Below the pieces are notes generated by a model. That model was given only the letters and a program-made list of their open reading frames with translations, made no database searches and had not been told where the DNA came from. 35,020 nt of DNA from Gammaproteobacteria bacterium (GTDB taxonomy: Bacteria; Pseudomonadota; Gammaproteobacteria; GCA-001735895), in NCBI GenBank assembly GCA_020354435.1, contig CP070646.1:1329554-1364573 (forward strand), read 5' to 3'. The position numbers were made by a program, and so were the translations under genes. Each line of letters starts with the position of its first letter. Within the stretch, counting starts at the first letter, position 1. This document shows, in pieces, positions 15,368 through 23,279 of this stretch.

Positions 15368-17263
15368 ATGGCAAAACAGCGTTTGTCCGGCAAGCTGGCC
15401 GTGATCCTGCATGCCGATGTTGCAGGATCGACGTCGCTGGTGCAGCAGGATGAACACCGGGCCCACCAGCGCATCCAGGATTCGTTCCGGCGTTTTGACG
15501 AGATCATTTCCCTGTATCACGGTAAGGTTCACGAACTGCGCGGCGATGCACTTTTGGCCGAATTCGAGCGTGCCTCCGATGCGGTTTCGGCCGGCCTTGC
15601 TTTCCAGGTTGCACAGAACGATTTCAATCAGCGTCTCGATGACGATATCCAGCCCGCGTTACGCCTCGGTGTTGCTCTGGGCGAGGTCATTATTGCCGAC
15701 AACACGATAACCGGCGAGGGCGTGGTACTGGCCCAGCGTCTCGAGCAGATCGCCGAACCGGGAGGAATCTGCATTACACCGGCGATACGCGAGGCGTTGC
15801 CGCGGCGGTTGCCGTTCGCTCTGGAAAATCTCGGCGAACAGGATTTGAAAGGTTTCGATGAGTCCATCGGCGTTTACCGGGTAGCACTGCAGCAAGACGC
15901 CGTGGTACCGGCTCCGGAGGATGGCAAACAACGTACAAAGAAACCTGCCAGACCCGTGCTCAAGGTTGCAGTTACGGTTTTGCTGCTCGCGGCCTTTGCG
16001 CTCGGTGTTTATGCCTTTGTTATCGCAAGACAGGTGACCGCGCCGAAGGTGCCAGGGTCTGTGGTACAGGAGCATGTCGATAAACCTTCGATCGCGGTAT
16101 TGCCGTTCAATAATATGAGTGGTGACCCGGAACAGGAGTATTTTGCAGACGGAATCACGGAAGACCTGACCACCGATCTGTCCAAGATATCGGGTCTGTT
16201 TGTCGTCGCACGAAACTCGGCGTTCTCCTACAAGGGCCGGCAGGTGGACGTGCGCACCATCGCCGACGAACTCGGCGTGCGTTACGTGCTCGAAGGCAGC
16301 ATACGGCGGGCAGCGAACCAGATCAGAATCAACGCCCAGTTAATCGATGCGATCAGCGGTGGGCATATCTGGGCCGATCGTTTCGACGGCACCCTGGCCG
16401 ATGTATTCGCCTTGCAGGACCAGGTAAATCGCAAGATCGTGGCCGCGCTCGAGGTAAGTCTGACCGACGCGGACGAGGCAAGATTCAACCAGGTCGAAAC
16501 CACGGTTCCCGAGGCTTATGACAAGATGCTGCTAGGAGTCGAGCAATACAACACTTTTACCGCGGAGGCAATGGTCGAAGCGCGTGAATATTTTAAACGG
16601 GCGGCCGTGCTTGATCCCGAATATGCCCGGGCTGATGCAAACATGGCGCTGACGCATGCAACCGATGTTAATTTTTTCTGGTCGGAAGATCGTGAAGCAT
16701 CGATTCGTATGGGGCTGGAGTTCGCCAGTAAGGCGGTCGAGCTGGATGACAGCATTCCGCAGATTTATCTCACCCGCAGCATTCTCTACCTGTCGCAGCG
16801 TCAGCATCCGGCAGCGCTCGAGGCGGCGAAGCGCACGATTGAAGTTCACCCGAATTATGCGGATGGGTATGCAACGCTTGCCTTTATCTCGAGTTATTCG
16901 GGAGAGTACGATCAGGCGCTCGACGCTCTGGCTCGTGCCAAGCAGATCAATCCAAACGGCACCGGTGTCTACATGGCGATAGAAGGCCGGGTCCTGTTTC
17001 TGACGGAGCGCTATGACGAGGCGCTATCGTTACTGCAGGAGAGCGTGGAAAGAAATCCCGGATTCGATCGCAGCCATTTGAACCTGGCCGCCTTGCTGGC
17101 GCAAACCGGTAGGCTCGAAGACGCGGCCTGGTCGGTTGAAGAGGCGCTTGCGATCAATCCCGATATCACGCTCGCAAAGGAACGTCGCGACACGCTCTAC
17201 TTGCGCAAGAACGATGTCGAACACTTTATCGGCGCGTTGCGCAAGGCAGGGGTTCCGGAATAA
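15368..17263 (+). CDS. Class III nucleotide cyclase-like protein with TolB-like and TPR domains
   Basis: A 631-residue protein. Residues 8-170 form a cyclase homology domain with both metal aspartates: D17 in LHADVAGST and D60 in LRGDALLAEF. However, the adenine-selecting lysine position is E56 and the transition-state asparagine is V120 (TGEGVVLAQRLE), while R124 is kept. A membrane helix lies at about 199-220, so the cyclase domain is cytoplasmic and the rest probably periplasmic. Residues 240-360 (SIAVLPFNNMSGDPEQEYFADG...) are the TolB-like beta-propeller-associated domain often joined to such cyclases, followed by tetratricopeptide repeats to about 600. ATG 15368 has GGGAG upstream. It may make cAMP or cGMP, or only sense nucleotides; the substitutions make standard adenylate cyclase activity doubtful. 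Confidence 0.85.
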   Translation: MAKQRLSGKLAVILHADVAGSTSLVQQDEHRAHQRIQDSFRRFDEIISLYHGKVHELRGDALLAEFERASDAVSAGLAFQVAQNDFNQRLDDDIQPALRLGVALGEVIIADNTITGEGVVLAQRLEQIAEPGGICITPAIREALPRRLPFALENLGEQDLKGFDESIGVYRVALQQDAVVPAPEDGKQRTKKPARPVLKVAVTVLLLAAFALGVYAFVIARQVTAPKVPGSVVQEHVDKPSIAVLPFNNMSGDPEQEYFADGITEDLTTDLSKISGLFVVARNSAFSYKGRQVDVRTIADELGVRYVLEGSIRRAANQIRINAQLIDAISGGHIWADRFDGTLADVFALQDQVNRKIVAALEVSLTDADEARFNQVETTVPEAYDKMLLGVEQYNTFTAEAMVEAREYFKRAAVLDPEYARADANMALTHATDVNFFWSEDREASIRMGLEFASKAVELDDSIPQIYLTRSILYLSQRQHPAALEAAKRTIEVHPNYADGYATLAFISSYSGEYDQALDALARAKQINPNGTGVYMAIEGRVLFLTERYDEALSLLQESVERNPGFDRSHLNLAALLAQTGRLEDAAWSVEEALAINPDITLAKERRDTLYLRKNDVEHFIGALRKAGVPE

Positions 17264-17275
17264 TCAGTGGCATGA

Positions 17276-17530
17276 CTAACCGCCGGTTACGGGCGGAAAG
17301 AACGCGATTTCGTCGCTGCCGTTGATTGCGGCTGACGGTTCGCACATCTCCTGGTTGATCGCAACCAGGATTCTTGTGCTGCCGTCGAACGCACCGGCGA
17401 AAGGTTCGCCGCGTTTGCGCAGCCATTGCACCAGGTCGTCGACGGTGGCGCAGTCGGCCGGCAGCTCGATTTGTTCGGATTTCAAACCTAGCGTTTCGGC
17501 GAGGCTGGCAAAGTAGAGAATTTCGGCCAT
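17276..17530 (-). CDS. moaD: Molybdopterin synthase sulfur-carrier subunit MoaD
   Basis: An 84-residue ubiquitin-fold protein starting MAEILYFASLAETLGL, the normal MoaD opening, and ending FFPPVTGG. The C-terminal Gly-Gly is adenylated and thiocarboxylated by MoeB plus a sulfur donor. MoaD then gives sulfur to cyclic pyranopterin monophosphate with MoaE. The start is the ATG at 17530; the frame is open upstream into moeA, but the MoaD fold begins here. It sits four bases after the moeA stop, so the two genes form one unit. moaE, its usual partner, is not next to it. A second MoaD-like gene with the same C-terminal pattern (PPVAGG) is in the neighbouring tungsten operon. Confidence 0.9.
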   Translation of the reverse strand: MAEILYFASLAETLGLKSEQIELPADCATVDDLVQWLRKRGEPFAGAFDGSTRILVAINQEMCEPSAAINGSDEIAFFPPVTGG

Positions 17531-17534
17531 TTTG

Positions 17535-18803
17535 CTAGCGCGACCAGTCGAAGAACTGGATATCGACCTCGTCACCAGGTTCGACACCGCTATTGTCGTC
17601 AGGCAGTACGATGAAACAATTGGCCCGGCTCATCGAAGTCAGAATTCCCGATCCCTGCTTGCCGGTTTTACCGACCTGCCACTGATTGTTTTCGTCCAGG
17701 CTGGCGATGCCGCGCTGAAATTCGGTGCGTCCCGGTTTTTTACGCATCGAATCGAGCGCGCGTGCGCGAAACAGCGCGGGTCGACGCAGCGTGGCGCCGG
17801 ACAGGACCTCGATCGCGGGCATGACAAACTGGCTGAAAGTTACCATCACCGCGACCGGGTTGCCCGGCAGTCCCATGAAAATGCTGGCGTCGATTTGTCC
17901 GAAAGTCAGCGGCCGTCCCGGTTTGATCGCGATTTTCCAGAATTCGGTAGTACCGATTTCTTCGAGGGCGGGTTTGATGTAATCGGCCTCGCCGACCGAG
18001 ACGCCGCCGGTACTGATAATCAGATCTGCCCGCGACGCCGCTTTTGCCAATGCCTCGCGCATGCTGTCGAGATCGTCTGGAATCACGCCCATGTCGACGA
18101 TATCGACGGCCATGCGCGACAGCATGCCGTGCAGGCTGTAGCGATTGCTGTCATAAATCTTTCCGGGTTCGAGCGGTTCTCCGAGCGACACCAGTTCGTC
18201 GCCGGTGGAAAAAAAGGCCACCACGGGTTTGCGCTTGACCTGCAGCTGGGCGATGCCGAGCGACGCCAGCACGCCCAGATCCGCCGGGCTGAGGCGGGCG
18301 CCGGCGTCGATCACCGTATCGCCCTGCTGCACGTCTTCACCGGCCTGGCGGATGTTTTCGCCGATACGGTGATCACCATCGATACGGATTTTGCCCGACT
18401 CAGTCACTTCCGCCTGTTCCTGCATGACGACCGCGTCGGTGCCCTGCGGTATCAGGGCGCCAGTCATGATGCGCACGCATTGACCGGGGTTGCATTCGCC
18501 CTCGAAGGGATTGCCGGCGTAAGCCGTGCCGATTTCATCGAGCTCGGCGATGCCGCCCGCGACGAGGCTGTCGATGGCTACGGCAAATCCATCCATCGCC
18601 GAATTCGGTGAAGGCGGCACGTCGTGCGGCGACTTGACGGCCTCGTTGTTGACCCGGTCCAGGCAGTCGCGAATCGGCAGGCGCTCGCAGGCCACGACCG
18701 GCAGGACCCGCTGTTCGATTCGGCGCAGCGCTTCGGCCACGCTGATCGAGTTCGGATCGAAAGGGTCGACACAACTGGGACCGAAAGTGATTTTGTTACT
18801 CAT
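17535..18803 (-). CDS. moeA: Molybdopterin molybdenumtransferase MoeA
   Basis: A 422-residue cytoplasmic enzyme that inserts molybdate or tungstate into adenylylated molybdopterin. Diagnostic text: DVPPSPNSAMDGFAV near residue 68, GALIPQGTDAVVMQE near 130, the MPT-binding STGDEL and ISTGGVSVGEADYIK in the central MogA-like domain, and KPGRPLTFGQ and GLPGNPVAVMVTF near residue 320. The ATG at 18803 is chosen because the family begins near ITFGPSC; a longer frame starts at 18854 without support. It is divergently oriented from the aldehyde oxidoreductase operon, with about 240 bases between the starts. With moaD it forms a two-gene unit. Whether this copy prefers tungsten cannot be read from the sequence; location beside the tungsten enzyme makes that reasonable. 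Confidence 0.95.
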   Translation of the reverse strand: MSNKITFGPSCVDPFDPNSISVAEALRRIEQRVLPVVACERLPIRDCLDRVNNEAVKSPHDVPPSPNSAMDGFAVAIDSLVAGGIAELDEIGTAYAGNPFEGECNPGQCVRIMTGALIPQGTDAVVMQEQAEVTESGKIRIDGDHRIGENIRQAGEDVQQGDTVIDAGARLSPADLGVLASLGIAQLQVKRKPVVAFFSTGDELVSLGEPLEPGKIYDSNRYSLHGMLSRMAVDIVDMGVIPDDLDSMREALAKAASRADLIISTGGVSVGEADYIKPALEEIGTTEFWKIAIKPGRPLTFGQIDASIFMGLPGNPVAVMVTFSQFVMPAIEVLSGATLRRPALFRARALDSMRKKPGRTEFQRGIASLDENNQWQVGKTGKQGSGILTSMSRANCFIVLPDDNSGVEPGDEVDIQFFDWSR

Positions 18804-18852
18804 GTACTGATTTTTACGGTACCGGGTCGGTAATTGAGGCACAGAAGAAGCC

Positions 18853-18877
18853 AAATTGGTAGAGGTTGTACCAATTT
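18853..18877. promoter_or_regulatory. Perfect 9-base palindrome in the moeA / aldehyde oxidoreductase divergent region
   Basis: AAATTGGTA (18853-18861) and TACCAATTT (18869-18877) are perfect inverted arms around a 7-base spacer, 50 bases upstream of moeA and about 170 upstream of the ferredoxin gene. It looks like a dimeric repressor or activator operator. On the plus strand the right arm runs into seven Ts, so an attenuator in a long leader is the alternative. It does not match the ModE-type consensus as I know it. Confidence 0.45.
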
Positions 18878-19044
18878 TTTTGGCCCGATTGAGTATTCGG
18901 GCGCCAAAGCGGCGGAAAATTGGGCTTTGGGGCTATAAATGCTTCGGCGAGAGTGGTATTTTTACGTCTTGATCTAAGGCGTTCCGGTAGAGCAAAAGTG
19001 CAGTCGCCCCCGGGATGATAATAACGACACAATCGGAGGATACA

Positions 19045-19524
19045 ATGCAGAAATCCCTTCATATCGATCCGGGAAAGTGTACCGGCTGTCTTCAGTGTGA
19101 AATGGCCTGCTCTTACGAGCACACCGGCACTTTTAACCCGTCCCGTTCCTATATCAAGGTTTTTACCTTTCATCACGAGGGGAGATTTGCGCCCTATACC
19201 TGCACCCAGTGCGACGAAGCCTGGTGCATGCGCGCCTGCCCGGTCGATGCCATCAGCGTCGACATGGCGACCGGCGCCAAGGTGGTTTCCGACGACAAGT
19301 GTGTCGGCTGCAAGGTGTGCACTATCGCCTGCCCGTTCGGTACCATCAACTACTCCCAGGCGACCGGCAAGGTCGTCAAGTGCGACCTTTGTGGCGGTGA
19401 TCCGCAATGCGCGGCTGCCTGTCCGACCAGCGCGATTACCTATGTCGACGCCGACTGGACCGGTTACGACCGTATGATGGCATCGGCGGCGAAGAGCCTG
19501 CCGTCCGCCGAAGCAACCGCATAA
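19045..19524 (+). CDS. aorA: Polyferredoxin subunit of aldehyde oxidoreductase (AorA-like)
   Basis: A 159-residue protein with sixteen cysteines in four clusters (12/15/18/22, 53/56/61/65, 86/89/92/96, 113/116/122/126), enough for four [4Fe-4S] centres, as in HycB/DmsB-type electron-transfer subunits. Its place directly before a tungsten aldehyde oxidoreductase and its size match the small AorA subunit of the three-subunit enzyme described in Aromatoleum. It would carry electrons from the tungsten site towards the FAD subunit, in the cytoplasm. The start ATG at 19045 follows a strong CGGAGGA ribosome-binding site; a further in-frame ATG at 19015 lacks one. It is the first gene of the operon, 16 bases before the catalytic subunit. 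Confidence 0.88.
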   Translation: MQKSLHIDPGKCTGCLQCEMACSYEHTGTFNPSRSYIKVFTFHHEGRFAPYTCTQCDEAWCMRACPVDAISVDMATGAKVVSDDKCVGCKVCTIACPFGTINYSQATGKVVKCDLCGGDPQCAAACPTSAITYVDADWTGYDRMMASAAKSLPSAEATA

Positions 19525-19540
19525 ATGGGGGTAATCAATC

Positions 19541-21391
19541 ATGTCCTGGACAAGAAACGTACTGAGGGTAGATCTCTCTAAAGGCAGCTGTACTTCGGAA
19601 CCGCTCAACATGGAGTGGGCCAAGCTGTATCTCGGCCAGCGCGGACTGGCCTCCAAGTACCTGAGCGAGGAAGTCGATCCGAAATGCGATCCGCTCGGGC
19701 CCGAAAACAAGTTCATCATGACCACTGGCCCGTTGACCGGCACGATGGCGTCCACCTCCGGGCGCTATTCCTGCGTGACCAAGGGACCGCTGACCGGCGC
19801 CATCGCCTGTTCCAACTCGGGGGGCTATTTCGGCGCCGAGCTGAAAAACGCCGGCTGGGACATGATTATATTCGAAGGCAAGTCGGACAAGCCGGTTTAC
19901 CTGCTTCTGCAGGACGACAAGGCCGAGCTGCGCGATGCCACGCATCTGTGGGGCAAGACCGCGTGGGAAACCGACGATATCATCCACGCCACGCACCAGG
20001 AGCCGCAGATGCGTATCGCCACCATCGGCCGCACCGCCGAGAACGGTTGCCTCTACGCGGCGGTGATCAACGACAAGCACCGCGCGGCCGGGCGCTCAGG
20101 CGTCGGCACGGTCATGGCGTCGAAGAACCTGAAGGCGGTCGCGGTGCGCGGCACCCAGGGGATCGGTAACGTCGAGGACGCCAATGCCTTTATGCAGGCG
20201 ACCAACGACGGCAAGGCGGTACTCGCCGAGAATGCGGTTACCGGCCAGGGTTTGCCGGCTTTCGGTACCCAGGTCCTGATGAACGTGATCAACGGCATTG
20301 GTGGTCTGCCGGCGCGCAACATGCGCGACGTCGGTTTCGAGGGCGCCGAGCATATCTCGGCCGAGGCCATGGCCGAGCCGCGCGCCAGCGACGGCAAGCC
20401 AAACCTGACAACTAATGCCGCCTGCTTCGGTTGCACCATCGCCTGCGGGCGTATTTCGACGGTCGATCCGACGCACTTCTCGGTCAAAGACAAGCCGCAG
20501 TACCAGGGCGCTTCCGGCGGGCTCGAGTACGAAGCCGCCTGGGCGCTCGGCGCGGATACCGGAGTCGACGATCTCGATGCGCTGACTTATGTGAACTTCC
20601 TCTGCAACGAGGATGGCATGGACCCGATTACCTACGGCGCGACCGTGGCCGCGGCGATGGAAATGTTCGAAGACGGTAATATCACAACCGAACATACCGG
20701 CGGCATCGAGCTCACCTTTGGTAATGCCGAGGCCTTCGTTGCGATCACCGAGCAATTTTGCCAGGGCGGTACCTTCGCCGAGGATCTCGGTCTCGGCTCC
20801 AAGCGGCTGACCGAAAAATACGGCCGGCCCGAACTGTCGATGACGGTCAAAGGCCAGGAATTCCCGGCCTACGATCCGCGCGGTATCCAGGGCATCGGCC
20901 TGAACTATGCCACATCGAACCGGGGCGCCTGTCACCTCCGCGGTTACACCATTGCCTCCGAGGTACTGGGTATCCCGGTCAAGACCGAGCTCAACGATAC
21001 CGACGGCAAACCCGAGCTGGTCAAGGCCTTCCAGGATGCTACCGCGCTGGTCGATTCGTCCGGCCTGTGCATCTTCACGACCTTTGCCTGGGGCATGGAC
21101 AATATCGCGCCGCAAATCGATGCCGCCTGCGAGGGTGACTGGAGCGTCGAAAACTGTCTCGAGGTCGGCGAGCGCGTCTGGAACATGGAACGCCTGTTCA
21201 ACGAGGCGGCCGGTTTCACCGCGGACGACGACAAACTACCCAAGCGCTTGCTCGAGGAGGCGATCAAGGACGGCCCGACCAAGGGTCAGGTCAACCGCCT
21301 CGGTGAGATGCTGCCGAAGTACTACGAGGTCAGGGGCTGGACGGCGGACGGCAAGATTCCGGAAGAAACCCGCAAGCGTTTGTCGCTGTAA
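19541..21391 (+). CDS. aorB: Tungsten-dependent aldehyde:ferredoxin oxidoreductase, catalytic subunit
   Basis: A 616-residue enzyme of the AOR family, which binds a tungsten bis-pyranopterin and one [4Fe-4S] cluster and oxidises aldehydes to acids. The cluster cysteines are C295, C298, C302 (CFGCTIAC) and C510 (SSGLC). The N-terminal cofactor-binding region has TTGPLTGTMA and GRYSCVTKGPLTG (60-86). GGLEYEAAWALG (326-337) carries the active-site glutamate region, and RGACHLRG (461-468) provides H465. Length matches the family (about 600-620). GGGGG precedes the start. It lies between the ferredoxin and FAD subunit genes. In Aromatoleum, known relatives detoxify aromatic and aliphatic aldehydes and can also reduce acids; substrate here is unknown. 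A hairpin terminator follows the stop. Confidence 0.95.
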   Translation: MSWTRNVLRVDLSKGSCTSEPLNMEWAKLYLGQRGLASKYLSEEVDPKCDPLGPENKFIMTTGPLTGTMASTSGRYSCVTKGPLTGAIACSNSGGYFGAELKNAGWDMIIFEGKSDKPVYLLLQDDKAELRDATHLWGKTAWETDDIIHATHQEPQMRIATIGRTAENGCLYAAVINDKHRAAGRSGVGTVMASKNLKAVAVRGTQGIGNVEDANAFMQATNDGKAVLAENAVTGQGLPAFGTQVLMNVINGIGGLPARNMRDVGFEGAEHISAEAMAEPRASDGKPNLTTNAACFGCTIACGRISTVDPTHFSVKDKPQYQGASGGLEYEAAWALGADTGVDDLDALTYVNFLCNEDGMDPITYGATVAAAMEMFEDGNITTEHTGGIELTFGNAEAFVAITEQFCQGGTFAEDLGLGSKRLTEKYGRPELSMTVKGQEFPAYDPRGIQGIGLNYATSNRGACHLRGYTIASEVLGIPVKTELNDTDGKPELVKAFQDATALVDSSGLCIFTTFAWGMDNIAPQIDAACEGDWSVENCLEVGERVWNMERLFNEAAGFTADDDKLPKRLLEEAIKDGPTKGQVNRLGEMLPKYYEVRGWTADGKIPEETRKRLSL

Positions 21392-21398
21392 TCAATCA

Positions 21399-21427
21399 CC
21401 CCCTGTCGCGTCGCGGCAGGGGGTTTT
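21399..21427 (+). terminator. Hairpin with T-run between aorB and the FAD-subunit gene
   Basis: Stem CCCCCTG / CAGGGGG (21399-21405 with 21417-21423), with a further small CGCG palindrome in the loop, is followed by TTTT. It lies eight bases after the catalytic subunit stop and twenty before the next start. It is probably a partial terminator that lowers expression of the FAD subunit and maturation genes relative to the first two subunits. Confidence 0.7.
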
Positions 21428-21446
21428 CATTTGAAGGCACAAGATC

Positions 21447-22700
21447 ATGCAACACTTAATCATTGGTGCAGGCCCGGCCGGCGTTGTTGCCGCCGAAACC
21501 CTGCGCAAGGCCGACCCGGACGCGGATATCGCCATCATCGGAGACGAGCCGGAACCGCCATACTCGCGCATGGCAATTCCCTATTACCTGATTGATAACA
21601 TCGACGAGTCCGGCACCTACCTGCGTGACCCGAAGCAGCATTTCGCATCGCTCGACATCGAGGTCGTGCAGCAGCGGGTCGACAAGATCGATACCACGGG
21701 TAAGACAGTGGCGCTGGCCGACGGCAGCAGCCGCAGCTACGACAAGCTGCTGCTGGCGACCGGTTCGCATCCGGTCAGCCCGCCGATTCCCGGGCTCGAT
21801 TTGCCGCAGGTGCATTCCTGCTGGACGCTTGCGGATGCGCGCAACATCATCAAGCTGGCGCAGTCCGGATCGAACGTGGTGTTGATCGGCGCCGGTTTCA
21901 TCGGCTGCATCATTCTCGAGGCGCTGGTCAGGCGCGGCGTGAATCTTGCCGTCATCGAGATGGGTAACCGCATGGTGCCGCGCATGCTCGATGAGAAGGC
22001 CGGCGGATTGCTGGAAACCTGGTGTAAAAACAAGGGTATCGACGTGCACACTTCCTGTAGCGTCGACGGCATCAGCGATGCCGGCGACGGCCAGGTCGAG
22101 GTGTCCTTAAGCGATGGCGGTAAGCTCAATGCTGCACTGGTCATCACCGCGACCGGCGTCAGGGCGAATACCGACCTGGTCGAGGGCAGCGATATCAAGG
22201 TCGATCAGGGTATTCTGGTCGATCGGCGTATGCAGACCAGTAACGCCGACGTCTATGCCGCCGGTGACGTCGCCCAGGGCGTCGATTTTTCGACCGGTAA
22301 CTTCGAAGTGCAGGCGATCCAGCCGACCGCCACCGATCATGGGCGCATTGCCGCGCTCAACATGGCCGGCCAGGGCGATGAGCACCACGGTACGCTCAAT
22401 ATGAACGTGCTCGATACCGTCGGCCTGGTTTCATGCTCTTTCGGCCTGTGGATGGGCGTCGACGGCGGCGACAGCGCCGAACTCTACAACCCGGACGAAT
22501 TTCAGTATATCAGCCTGCAGTTCGATGGTAATACCCTGGTCGGCGCCAGCAGCGTCGGCAAGACTCAACACGTCGGCGTATTGCGCGGCCTGATCGAATC
22601 GAAAATCGATTTGAGCGATTGGAAGGATCGCCTGATGGCCGATCCGACCGCGATCATGGAAGCTTATGTCGGCAGCACGCAGGAGCTGGGGTACAGCTAG
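21447..22700 (+). CDS. aorC: FAD/NAD(P)-dependent oxidoreductase subunit (AorC-like)
   Basis: A 417-residue flavoprotein of the pyridine nucleotide-disulfide reductase type. The FAD motif GAGPAG is at 7-12, the NAD(P)-binding motif GAGFIG at 148-153, and the second FAD motif around VYAAGDVAQG near residue 270. There is no redox-active CxxxxC disulfide, so it is not a disulfide reductase. The position after the ferredoxin and tungsten subunits matches AorC, which in Aromatoleum lets the complex use NAD+ as electron acceptor. It follows the intergenic hairpin with an AAGG ribosome-binding site and leads by six bases into the MoaD-like gene. Other NADH-dependent nitrite- or rubredoxin-reductase-like roles are possible for the fold, but context favours AorC. 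Confidence 0.88.
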   Translation: MQHLIIGAGPAGVVAAETLRKADPDADIAIIGDEPEPPYSRMAIPYYLIDNIDESGTYLRDPKQHFASLDIEVVQQRVDKIDTTGKTVALADGSSRSYDKLLLATGSHPVSPPIPGLDLPQVHSCWTLADARNIIKLAQSGSNVVLIGAGFIGCIILEALVRRGVNLAVIEMGNRMVPRMLDEKAGGLLETWCKNKGIDVHTSCSVDGISDAGDGQVEVSLSDGGKLNAALVITATGVRANTDLVEGSDIKVDQGILVDRRMQTSNADVYAAGDVAQGVDFSTGNFEVQAIQPTATDHGRIAALNMAGQGDEHHGTLNMNVLDTVGLVSCSFGLWMGVDGGDSAELYNPDEFQYISLQFDGNTLVGASSVGKTQHVGVLRGLIESKIDLSDWKDRLMADPTAIMEAYVGSTQELGYS

Positions 22701-22706
22701 GCCTCG

Positions 22707-22961
22707 ATGAACATCAACATCGAGTTTTACGCGTCGTTGATGAAATACCTGCCGCCCGGCAAGAGCCGATTCCGGCGCGAGGTCAAGGTCGACGACGGCA
22801 TCACGTTGAGCAAACTGATCCAGCAGTATCACATCTCCGAACAGGAGGCGCACCTGGTGCTGGTCAATGGTCACTTCGTCAATTGCGGAGAGGATCGCGA
22901 CAGCCGCGAGCTGGCCGAGGGCGACACGGTATCGATCTGGCCCCCCGTCGCCGGCGGCTAA
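22707..22961 (+). CDS. MoaD/ThiS-like sulfur carrier protein (operon-specific)
   Basis: An 84-residue ubiquitin-like protein starting MNINIEFYASLMKYLPPG and ending SIWPPVAGG, with the C-terminal Gly-Gly needed for adenylation and thiocarboxylation. The length equals the moaD product at 17276-17530, but the sequences differ clearly in the middle (ITLSKLIQQYHISEQEAHLVLVNG; key motif LVLVNG). It lies six bases after the FAD subunit gene and four bases before an unknown gene, with a MoeB-like gene next. A carrier plus activating enzyme inside the aldehyde oxidoreductase operon suggests it supplies the dithiolene sulfur for the tungsten pterin. Comparable carrier/E1 genes accompany AOR operons elsewhere, to my recollection. 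Not assigned a symbol because its partner MoaE has not been identified. Confidence 0.85.
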   Translation: MNINIEFYASLMKYLPPGKSRFRREVKVDDGITLSKLIQQYHISEQEAHLVLVNGHFVNCGEDRDSRELAEGDTVSIWPPVAGG

Positions 22962-22964
22962 GTC

Positions 22965-23279
22965 ATGCCCAGTCCGACCGTGGTCGAGTATGAAATGGGT
23001 TATGGCGCGGACGAGTTCGGCAAGGTCCTGCTCGGTCCGTTCAGCGGCGAGCGCAGCGATTTCAGCGCCAGCGAAATCGGGCGCCATCACTGGTCGGTTA
23101 CGCGCCCCGGCTCGGACTTCGATCTGCAAATCAGCGTGGCCGAGCAAGCGCCGCGCAAGCTGGGCCTGTTCAATCTGCCGGTACTGCGAGTAATATTCAC
23201 CTTCAACGATGACAATGAACCGGTGCGACAAGCGTTTTTTCACCGGTTTCATCAGTATTTCCATAAGGGTGGCGGGTGA
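22965..23279 (+). CDS. Unknown 104-residue protein ending in Gly-Gly-Gly, in the tungsten operon
   Basis: Not recognised. It is a compact soluble protein without signal peptide or membrane segment, starting MPSPTVVEYEMGYGADEFGK and rich in beta-strand-like text (LPVLRVIFTF near residues 71-80), with a histidine-rich tail ending FHQYFHKGGG. It lies four bases after the MoaD-like gene, and its stop overlaps the GTG start of the MoeB-like gene (GTGA). The three genes are therefore one tightly coupled cassette. The GGG tail could be a ubiquitin-like carrier end, but the same bases also serve as the ribosome-binding site of the next gene, which may explain it. The most likely role is in maturation of the aldehyde oxidoreductase or its cofactor; this is inference from position only. 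Confidence 0.75.
   Translation: MPSPTVVEYEMGYGADEFGKVLLGPFSGERSDFSASEIGRHHWSVTRPGSDFDLQISVAEQAPRKLGLFNLPVLRVIFTFNDDNEPVRQAFFHRFHQYFHKGGG

Noticed and set aside
18969..18982. TTGATCTAAGGCGT as an FNR-type site before the tungsten operon
   Set aside because: The left half is perfect but the right half barely matches, so a dimer site is not supported.
18890..19044. Molybdenum/tungsten cofactor riboswitch in the leader of the tungsten operon
   Set aside because: I could not find the conserved helices or the expected motif by eye; a covariance-model search would decide.
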